From Flavobacterium sp. (GTDB lineage: Bacteria > Bacteroidota > Bacteroidia > Flavobacteriales > Flavobacteriaceae), in the NCBI GenBank assembly GCA_030150335.1, contig JASLGC010000150.1, positions 1 through 5,762 of the forward strand: a stretch of 5,762 nt of DNA. The letters run 5' to 3'. A program made the position numbers and the translations under genes. This document shows positions 1 to 4,831 of this stretch, piece after piece. Position 1 is the first letter of the stretch. Every line of letters begins with the position of its first letter. The notes below the pieces were generated by a model that saw nothing but the letters and a program-made list of their open reading frames with translations, was not told where the DNA came from and did no database searches.

Positions 1-133
1 TTATTTACAATCAAATCCCATATCAGAAAACACCAACAGGCGCCTTAGACTACTTTCCATCTATTGGTGTTTGTACAAAACAACAAAGCTGCAACAGAAA
101 TATACTACTTCTTCTAACAAGAAAAATAAACAC
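1..133. other. Left-edge non-coding stretch, possible decayed coding DNA
   Basis: I see no intact gene here. On the minus strand a 19-codon reading frame starts at an ATG at 58-60, ends in FSDMGFDCK and stops at the first three bases of the window. A neighbouring minus frame just upstream reads ...CFVQTPIDGK before a stop. Together they could be the shifted tail of a dead gene, but I recognise no family and both are short enough to be chance. A 9-bp inverted repeat (28-36 with 64-72, loop of 27 nt) lies in the same stretch, but it lacks a convincing T-tract on either strand. Confidence 0.2.
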
Positions 134-166
134 AAAAAAAAACGCCTAACAATAATGTTAAGCGTT
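134..166 (-). terminator. Rho-independent terminator behind the T9SS relic
   Basis: Two 10-base arms (157-166 and 141-150) flank a 6-nt loop. Read on the minus strand, the one non-Watson-Crick position becomes a G-U wobble, and the stem is followed by a run of nine Ts (complement of 134-142). On the plus strand the same position is a C/A mismatch, so the hairpin is built for minus-strand transcripts. It lies 44 nt past the stop of the sorting-domain relic (210-212) and was probably the terminator of that lost gene. Confidence 0.75.
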
Positions 167-209
167 CATATTATCTATTCTTCAAAAGAATCTACTCCAG
201 ATTACAATT

Positions 210-426
210 TTACTTTTTAGCCAATTTCAAACGAACCTTCTCTCCTCCCACTTCGATTTTCATTAAATAAATACCCTTAGCTAATTCTTTCACATCAATC
301 ACAACCCGATTCGCAGCACCAACACTTACCGACTTAATCAACTTTTGAGCTTGATCCCTTATTAGACAAGTCATAAATATCAATTTTAGAAAATTTAAAT
401 ATTTTATCCTTTAGATACAATATATC
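210..426 (-). pseudogene. T9SS type A sorting domain (C-terminal) relic, frameshifted and lacking its passenger
   Basis: The minus-strand translation from 426 reads DILYLKDK...FSKIDIYDLSNK. After a one-base shift it continues KLIKSVSVGAANRVVIDV, then KELAKGIYLMKIEVGGEK, and ends VRLKLAKK at the stop at 210-212. This is the pattern of the C-terminal signal (Por secretion tail, type A) that sends proteins through the type IX secretion system of Bacteroidota: a 'DILYL' strand, an 'IDIYDLSNK' strand, 'GIY-LMKIE', and a basic tail. The break is at a GGG run (CCC at 356-358 on the plus strand); removing one G restores NKDQAQKLIK across the junction. Without that repair the first frame stops at 334-336. 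An in-frame stop at 427-429 sits where the passenger protein should join, so the enzyme or adhesin once carried here is gone. A 54-codon open frame (374 to 210) remains and might be called as a small protein, but it has only part of the domain and no signal peptide. I regard the whole as non-functional. Confidence 0.8.
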
Positions 427-428
427 CT

Positions 429-468
429 AAAAAACGAAAAGCGATACCATTGACTGATATCGCTTTTC
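429..468 (-). terminator. Rho-independent terminator (orphan)
   Basis: A perfect 11-bp inverted repeat (436-446 with 458-468) with an 11-nt loop. On the minus strand it is followed by G and then six Ts (complement of 429-434). It lies beyond the tRNA-Asn terminator, so it either backs that one up or belonged to a gene now lost. Its T-tract directly abuts the T9SS relic, which marks a probable deletion or rearrangement joint. Confidence 0.7.
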
Positions 469-542
469 AAATCCCCTTAAAAAGTAAATTACTTTACTTG
501 TATTCTTGTTTTTAAAATTCCACAACCTAAAACGGTTATAAG

Positions 543-567
543 AAAAAAGCCAGTCTTCGACTGGCTT
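543..567 (-). terminator. Rho-independent terminator of tRNA-Asn
   Basis: A perfect 9-bp stem (559-567 with 547-555) with a 3-nt loop. On the minus strand the stem runs into a T-tract (complement of 543-548). It begins six bases past the tRNA 3' end, a normal distance for a single-tRNA transcript. There is no hairpin between rseP and the tRNA, so this may also be the first stop for rseP read-through. Confidence 0.88.
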
Positions 568-572
568 CTCTG

Positions 573-646
573 CTCCCCCTCTTGGGCTCGAACCAAGGAC
601 CCTCTGATTAACAGTCAGATGCTCTAACCAACTGAGCTAAGGAGGA
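573..646 (-). tRNA. tRNA-Asn, anticodon GUU
   Basis: A 74-nt cloverleaf reads cleanly on the minus strand. The 7-bp acceptor stem is TCCTCCT with AGGGGGA (one T-G pair), followed by discriminator G. The D arm is GCTC/GAGC with AGTTGGTTA in the loop. The 5-bp anticodon stem is TCTGA/TCAGA with loop CTGTTAA, placing anticodon GTT at 610-612 (plus-strand complement). The 5-bp T stem is CTTGG/CCAAG with loop TTCGAGC. The 3' CCA is not encoded (the next bases are CAG), so it must be added by the CCA-adding enzyme. It supplies asparaginyl-tRNA for AAC/AAU codons. It has its own promoter and terminator and is probably a single-gene transcript, with some possible read-through from rseP. Confidence 0.96.
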
Positions 647-673
647 AGGTGATGTATTACCTTTATTGCGTTG

Positions 674-704
674 CAAAGATAGAACGATTTTTCAATTCTG
701 CAAA
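674..704 (-). promoter_or_regulatory. Promoter of tRNA-Asn, Bacteroidota type
   Basis: On the minus strand a TTTG (-33 element, complement of 701-704) is followed after 19 nt by TATCTTTG (-7 element TANNTTTG, complement of 674-681). This matches the known Bacteroidota sigma-ABfr consensus in both boxes and spacing. The predicted start is near 667, about 20 nt before the mature tRNA. An A-rich block (complement of 716-733) lies at about -49 to -66 and could act as an UP element. Confidence 0.75.
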
Positions 705-731
705 CACAAGCACCAATTTTTTTATTTTTTT

Positions 732-2078
732 TTACTTAACGAAAATTGCCTTGTAAATATCATTACCATTTGCAAACAACAACAAACCTATAAGTATAAA
801 GAAACCAACCATTTGAGCGTTTTCAAGGAATTTATCACTTGGCTTTCTACCAGAGATCATTTCGTACAATAAAAATATAACATGTCCTCCATCAAGAGCA
901 GGAATAGGCAATAAATTCATAACACCAAGCATAATTGACAACATTGCAGTAATACCCCAAAATACTTGCCAGCTCCACACCTGAGGGAAGATATCATAGA
1001 TAGCCATGAAACCACCTAAACCTTTATAAGCACCAGTTTCAGGTTGTACAATTTTCTTCAATTGTGCAAAATAACTAACAACACGGTCCTTCCCATTTTG
1101 TAATCCAACAGGAATAGATTCTATTAAAGAATACTTTTCTTGACTAATCGTATATAATCCTAATTTTTGAAGATTATCCAATGGAAGTCCACCTGCAAAC
1201 ATAACATTCAACTTTCCTTCCTTATCAATAACAAGATTAACATCCACATCTTTTCCATCTCTTTCAACAACAGCAGGAACAGTTTTTCCTTTATTCTCGT
1301 CAAGAGTTCCCATTACCATGTCCACAAAAGGCGTATCAACACCATTTATACTCTTAACAACGTCTTTTGCTACTAATGCATTCTCATTAGATGAACCTTC
1401 AGCAAATCCAGTTACAACAAAAGGAATACGAAGAGCTACAAAACCAAAACCTTTATTTTGAGTAACCTGTCCTAAGAAATCCACAGGTAAAGTTACCGTT
1501 TGACTCACCCCTTCTCTTTCAATTTCAATTTGCTTACCTAACAATATCGCTTCTGGTAAATCATTGAACTTTTCAATTTCCTTTCCGTCCACAGCAATTA
1601 CCTTATCACCACTATGCAGTCCAGCTTCTTGTAAAATAGGAGATTGAACCCATACCCCATGTTGAATATCTTTATTAGAAATAAACAATTCTCCATACGT
1701 ATAAGCCATACCTATATATATAATGAATGCTAAAACAAAATTCACAAACACTCCACCTAACATAATGATTAATCTTTGCCAAGCTGGTTTAGAACGAAAT
1801 TCCCAAGGCTTAGGTTCGCTTTGCAATTGTTCAGTATCCATGCTTTCATCAACCATTCCGGCAATTTTCACGTATCCCCCTAAAGGAAGCCATCCAATTC
1901 CATAAACAGTATCCCCTATTTTCTTTTTAAACAAAGAAAACTTGATATCAAAAAACAAGTAAAACTTTTCTACACGTGTTTTAAAAAGTTTGGCAGGAAT
2001 AAAATGCCCTAACTCATGTAAAATAATCAACAGCGACAAACTCAATAAGAATTGAGATAATTTAATAAGTATATCCAT
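732..2078 (-). CDS. rseP: RseP-type site-2 intramembrane zinc metalloprotease (M50B)
   Basis: A complete 448-residue inner-membrane protease, close to the family's usual length of about 450. Known family role: cutting transmembrane segments, classically of anti-sigma factors after a first periplasmic cut, and clearing signal-peptide remnants. The first membrane segment (about 4-20) runs into the zinc motif HELGH (21-25: His21, Glu22, His25). Next come the GGYVKIAGM loop (67-75), a second membrane segment (about 103-125, with GGVFVNFVLA), and two PDZ-like regions (about 140-200 and 215-295). The third zinc ligand lies in NLLPIPALDGGHV (388-400, Asp396) on membrane segment 3, and a fourth segment is near 422-438. 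All catalytic residues are present. The start at 2076-2078 is chosen because only a few residues precede the first membrane segment, as in homologues. It is transcribed divergently from serS. No hairpin follows it, so transcripts may run into tRNA-Asn. The physiological substrate here is unknown. Confidence 0.96.
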   Translation of the reverse strand: MDILIKLSQFLLSLSLLIILHELGHFIPAKLFKTRVEKFYLFFDIKFSLFKKKIGDTVYGIGWLPLGGYVKIAGMVDESMDTEQLQSEPKPWEFRSKPAWQRLIIMLGGVFVNFVLAFIIYIGMAYTYGELFISNKDIQHGVWVQSPILQEAGLHSGDKVIAVDGKEIEKFNDLPEAILLGKQIEIEREGVSQTVTLPVDFLGQVTQNKGFGFVALRIPFVVTGFAEGSSNENALVAKDVVKSINGVDTPFVDMVMGTLDENKGKTVPAVVERDGKDVDVNLVIDKEGKLNVMFAGGLPLDNLQKLGLYTISQEKYSLIESIPVGLQNGKDRVVSYFAQLKKIVQPETGAYKGLGGFMAIYDIFPQVWSWQVFWGITAMLSIMLGVMNLLPIPALDGGHVIFLLYEMISGRKPSDKFLENAQMVGFFILIGLLLFANGNDIYKAIFVK

Positions 2079-2110
2079 TTCGTTTTATTACAATCTTATA
2101 AATAAAGAGA

Positions 2111-2118
2111 CAAAAATA
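2111..2118 (-). promoter_or_regulatory. Candidate -7 element for rseP
   Basis: On the minus strand TATTTTTG fits TANNTTTG and lies 33 nt upstream of the rseP start codon. There is no clear TTTG at the expected -33 position, so this is only a candidate. The 273-bp spacer 2079-2351 is A+T-rich and otherwise holds the serS promoter candidate and one imperfect hairpin. Confidence 0.35.
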
Positions 2119-2151
2119 ACTGATTACTTTTAGTATTTCACATTTTTTTTG

Positions 2152-2205
2152 AGTGAGCTCCTTATTTACCAATTATTTCACACAAATAAAGAGCACTATT
2201 TTTTT
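2152..2205 (+). terminator. Imperfect hairpin with T-tract, weak terminator candidate
   Basis: The arms 2152-2167 and 2184-2197 pair with a 2-nt bulge and one C/A mismatch, around a 16-nt loop. On the plus strand A and seven Ts follow (2198-2205). It sits between two divergent genes, so no annotated transcript would end here. It may block antisense transcription leaving rseP, be a relic, or be chance in A+T-rich DNA. Confidence 0.3.
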
Positions 2206-2320
2206 CACAAAACAAGATTAAAGCAGAGCATTAAAGAGTAAAACTTAAAGAATTGCCCCACAAATGGTATAAAAATTAAACCTCTGAACAGAAAATAAGC
2301 TATAATAGAAAAGTATTTTC

Positions 2321-2328
2321 TAACTTTG
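2321..2328 (+). promoter_or_regulatory. Candidate -7 element for serS
   Basis: TAACTTTG matches the Bacteroidota TANNTTTG box and ends 23 nt before the serS ATG, predicting a leader of roughly 15-20 nt. A good TTTG at -33 is not visible. No T-box or other aminoacylation-sensing leader would fit in so short a leader. Confidence 0.5.
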
Positions 2329-2351
2329 CTTTATCAATTAATATTTAAAAT

Positions 2352-3623
2352 ATGTTACAGATAGCTTTTATTAGAGAGAATCAAGAGAAAGTGGTTAAAG
2401 GCTTAGCCAAAAGAAATCTTGATGTTGCAGATTTGCTAAACGAAGTGTTGGAATTAGATGAGAAAAGAAGAAGCACACAAGTTGAATTAGACACTGTATT
2501 AGCAGAATCTAACAAGCTATCCAAAAGCATCGGTGAGTTGATGAAGAATGGTGAGAAAGCAAAAGCAGAACTTATCAAAGAAAAGACATCAAACTTACGT
2601 GAGCAAAGCAAACAATTAACTGAAGAATTAAACAATATTTCTGCTGAGTTAACAGAGAAGTTATACACTTTACCAAACGTACCAGCTGATATTGTACCTC
2701 CAGGAAAAGATGCAGACGATAACTTGAACGTATTCCAAGCAGGAGATGTACCGACATTACATGAAGGAGCATTACCACACTGGGAATTAGCGAAAAAATA
2801 TGATATTATCGATTTTGAATTAGGTAATAAAATAACAGGAGCAGGATTCCCTGTATATAAAGGTAAAGGAGCTCGTTTACAAAGAGCATTAATTTCTTAC
2901 TTTTTAGACAAGAATACAGCAGCAGGATACAAAGAATACCAAGTTCCTCACTTAATTAATGAAGCATCAGGATATGGTACAGGACAATTGCCAGACAAAG
3001 AAGGGCAAATGTATCACTCTACAGTAGACGATTTATACTTAATCCCAACTGCAGAAGTACCAGTTACAAACATTTTCCGTGATGTAATCTTACAAGAAAG
3101 TGAATTGCCAATTCAATGTACAGCATATACACCATGTTTCCGTAGAGAAGCAGGTTCTTATGGAGCACACGTAAGAGGTTTAAACCGTTTACACCAATTT
3201 GACAAAGTAGAAATTGTTAGAATTGAGCATCCTGAGAATTCATATACAGCATTAGACGGAATGGTTGAGCACGTTAAGGGAATTTTAGATGAATTAAAAT
3301 TACCATACAGAATCTTGAGATTATGTGGTGGAGATATGGGATTCACTTCTTCATTAACGTATGACTTCGAAGTATTCTCTACAGCACAAGACAGATGGTT
3401 AGAGATTAGTTCAGTATCTAACTTTGAAACTTTCCAAGCTAACAGATTAAAACTACGTTTTAAAGACAAAGAAGGTAAAAACCAATTAGCTCACACATTA
3501 AACGGAAGTTCATTAGCATTACCACGTGTATTAGCTGGAATACTTGAAAACTATCAAACACCAGAAGGAATTGTAATACCAGAAGCATTACGTCCTTACA
3601 CAGGATTTGATATTATCGACTAA
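2352..3623 (+). CDS. serS: Seryl-tRNA synthetase (class II)
   Basis: A complete 423-residue cytosolic enzyme that charges tRNA-Ser (and tRNA-Sec where present) with serine using ATP. Residues 1 to about 105 form the long, charged, antiparallel coiled-coil arm that reads the tRNA-Ser variable arm (heptad-like Leu/Glu/Lys spacing from about 25 to 103). The class II catalytic core follows. TAEVP (233-237) is the serine-pocket loop. Motif 2 is CFRREAGSYG (262-271) with HQFDKVE (281-287). Motif 3 is NGSSLALPRVLAGILEN (384-400), whose arginine contacts ATP. SSVSNFETFQANRLKLRF (353-370) is the usual family signature. The length matches bacterial SerRS and no key segment is missing. The ATG at 2352 gives the standard MLQIAFIREN start, where most homologues have 'MLD...IR'. 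It has its own terminator 21 nt downstream, so it appears to be a single-gene transcript. Confidence 0.97.
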   Translation: MLQIAFIRENQEKVVKGLAKRNLDVADLLNEVLELDEKRRSTQVELDTVLAESNKLSKSIGELMKNGEKAKAELIKEKTSNLREQSKQLTEELNNISAELTEKLYTLPNVPADIVPPGKDADDNLNVFQAGDVPTLHEGALPHWELAKKYDIIDFELGNKITGAGFPVYKGKGARLQRALISYFLDKNTAAGYKEYQVPHLINEASGYGTGQLPDKEGQMYHSTVDDLYLIPTAEVPVTNIFRDVILQESELPIQCTAYTPCFRREAGSYGAHVRGLNRLHQFDKVEIVRIEHPENSYTALDGMVEHVKGILDELKLPYRILRLCGGDMGFTSSLTYDFEVFSTAQDRWLEISSVSNFETFQANRLKLRFKDKEGKNQLAHTLNGSSLALPRVLAGILENYQTPEGIVIPEALRPYTGFDIID

Positions 3624-3643
3624 ATAAAATAAATACTATAACT

Positions 3644-3686
3644 AAAAAAGCACCAAATCCGAAAAAAGACATTTGGTGCTTTTTTT
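3644..3686 (+). terminator. Strong rho-independent terminator of serS
   Basis: A perfect 15-bp inverted repeat (3644-3658 with 3671-3685) around a 12-nt loop. The GC-containing middle is GCACCAAAT/ATTTGGTGC and the ends are A6/T6, with one more T at 3686. The A-tract before the stem means it could also work on the minus strand, though no minus gene needs it. Its T-tract overlaps the next promoter. Confidence 0.9.
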
Positions 3687-3693
3687 ATCTTTG
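3686..3693 (+). promoter_or_regulatory. Candidate -7 element for the DUF4286-rsmA-mgtE operon
   Basis: TATCTTTG, identical to the -7 box of the tRNA-Asn promoter, begins at the last T of the serS terminator and ends 36 nt before the DUF4286 start. The nearest upstream TTTG (3672-3675) is only 10 nt away, too close for a normal -33 box, and lies inside the terminator stem. Any -33 contact would therefore fall in the hairpin loop region (about 3663-3669). Confidence 0.5.
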
Positions 3694-3729
3694 CAAAGCA
3701 AATCTTTACTTAATTCAAAACGAAGAGCG

Positions 3730-4041
3730 ATGATTATATATAATGTAACAATCAATATACACGAGAGTGCCCATGACACATGGATGAAATGGATTAACAA
3801 CACATACATACCGGGAATTCTTGCAACAGGCAAATTTGACAAAGCACGAATGGTAAAAGTGTTGATTGAAGAAGAAATGGGAGGACAAACATATTCGCTT
3901 CAATTTGAAACTAAAAGTAAAGAGCTATTAGAGCAGTTTTACAAAGAAGACTTTGACCGTTTTGAGAATGAGTCAAGAAAGTTATTTGGTGAGTTGATGC
4001 TTACCTTTAAAACAGAATTAGAATTAATCAGTGAATATTAA
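3730..4041 (+). CDS. DUF4286 family protein, function unknown
   Basis: A small 103-residue protein, probably cytosolic, with no signal peptide and no membrane segment. It matches what I know of the DUF4286 family of Bacteroidota: an MIIYNVTINI start, a conserved tryptophan-rich stretch (HDTWMKWINN, about 16-25), YIPGILATGKF (27-37), VLIEEEMGGQTYSLQFET (44-61), and a C-terminal MLTFKTELELISEY. The alternation of short strands and amphipathic helices suggests a compact ferredoxin-like alpha/beta fold (inference). The frame is open back to a TTG at 3673, but that lies inside the serS terminator and upstream of the likely transcript start, so the ATG at 3730 with the family's typical N-terminus is chosen. 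It is first in a tight operon, 10 nt ahead of rsmA, which hints at a link to ribosome maturation but does not prove one. No activity is assigned. Confidence 0.9.
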   Translation: MIIYNVTINIHESAHDTWMKWINNTYIPGILATGKFDKARMVKVLIEEEMGGQTYSLQFETKSKELLEQFYKEDFDRFENESRKLFGELMLTFKTELELISEY

Positions 4042-4051
4042 CAACACGTAG

Positions 4052-4831
4052 ATGGACAAAGTAAGAGCAAAAAAACACTTAGGTCAACATTTTTTAACTG
4101 ACGAAAGTGTAGCTAAACGCATAGCAGATACATTAACCTTAGATGGGTATAAGAAAGTATTAGAGATAGGTCCAGGAATGGGAGTATTAACTAAATACAT
4201 CTTAGACAAGCCTACCGAAACCTTTGTTGTTGAAATTGACACTGAATCAGTAGACTATTTACATCAACATTATCCAAAATTAAGAGACCACATCTTTGCA
4301 CAAGATTTTTTAAAATTTGATATCGTTACTGCATTCAAACAAGAACCATTTGCTGTAATAGGAAACTTCCCATATAATATCTCAACTCAAATTGTATTTA
4401 GAGCATTAGAATTACGTGATTTCGTTCCAGAATTTTCAGGAATGTTTCAAAAGGAAGTAGCTGAAAGAATCTGTGAAAAGAAAGGAAGCAAAACTTACGG
4501 AATCTTATCTGTACTAACACAGGCATTCTATGAAGTAGAATACTTATTCACCGTATCAGAGCACGTATTCAATCCACCACCAAAAGTAAAGTCAGGTGTA
4601 ATGCGAATGAGACGTAAAGAAAATTACAGCTTACCGTGTAACGAAAAGTTATTCTTTACAGTTGTTAAAACAGCCTTCAACCAAAGAAGAAAAACATTAA
4701 GAAACAGTCTTAAAAGCTTCAACTTAGCTGAAGAAATAAGAGAAGAAGAGATATTTAGCCTAAGACCAGAACAATTAGGATTTGAACAATTTATAGAGAT
4801 TACCCAAAAAATAGAAGCCAATGGAGTTTAA
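4052..4831 (+). CDS. rsmA: 16S rRNA (adenine1518/1519-N6) dimethyltransferase RsmA/KsgA
   Basis: A complete 259-residue S-adenosylmethionine-dependent enzyme that adds four methyl groups to two adjacent adenines in the 3'-end hairpin of 16S rRNA, late in small-subunit assembly. It also acts as a checkpoint there, and its loss is known to give kasugamycin resistance. Visible features: KKHLGQHFL (7-15), the family's N-terminal signature; motif I EIGPGMGVL (38-46) for SAM binding; acidic VEID (60-63), contacting the SAM ribose; QDFLKFD (84-90); catalytic motif IV NFPY (105-108); and FQKEVAERI (132-140). The C-terminal rRNA-binding part has FNPPPKVKSGVMRM (173-186) and AFNQRRKTLRNSL (208-220). 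The length is usual for Bacteroidota (about 255-265) and all motifs are intact. It is the middle gene of an operon, 10 nt after the DUF4286 gene, and its last 11 nt overlap mgtE. Confidence 0.97.
   Translation: MDKVRAKKHLGQHFLTDESVAKRIADTLTLDGYKKVLEIGPGMGVLTKYILDKPTETFVVEIDTESVDYLHQHYPKLRDHIFAQDFLKFDIVTAFKQEPFAVIGNFPYNISTQIVFRALELRDFVPEFSGMFQKEVAERICEKKGSKTYGILSVLTQAFYEVEYLFTVSEHVFNPPPKVKSGVMRMRRKENYSLPCNEKLFFTVVKTAFNQRRKTLRNSLKSFNLAEEIREEEIFSLRPEQLGFEQFIEITQKIEANGV

Noticed and set aside
28..72. 9-bp inverted repeat as a terminator or insertion-sequence end
   Set aside because: The 27-nt loop is long, there is no proper T-tract on either strand, and no transposase or target duplication is visible.
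210..374. 54-codon open frame as a real small protein
   Set aside because: Its sequence is the second part of a T9SS sorting domain. The first part continues upstream in another frame, so the ATG at 372-374 is internal and accidental.
481..495. Short palindrome aaagtaaattacttt as an operator
   Set aside because: It is an A+T-only-like 6-bp repeat between orphan terminators, with no promoter beside it. Such repeats are expected by chance in this composition.
666..872. Plus-strand open frame over the tRNA promoter and the rseP end
   Set aside because: It is antisense to rseP and to a well-formed promoter, with low-complexity Phe/Lys/Gln content and no family resemblance.
2329..2351. T-box or other riboswitch in the serS leader
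   Set aside because: The likely leader is about 15-20 nt, far too short, and T-boxes are not typical of Bacteroidota.
2381..3469. Minus-strand open frames opposite serS
   Set aside because: They are complements of the serS reading frame, with biased Ser/Leu composition and no initiation context. SerRS fully explains the DNA.
3673..3729. N-terminal extension of the DUF4286 protein from a TTG at 3673
   Set aside because: It lies in the serS terminator and ahead of the predicted transcript start. The extra residues do not resemble the family, whose members begin at MIIYNV.
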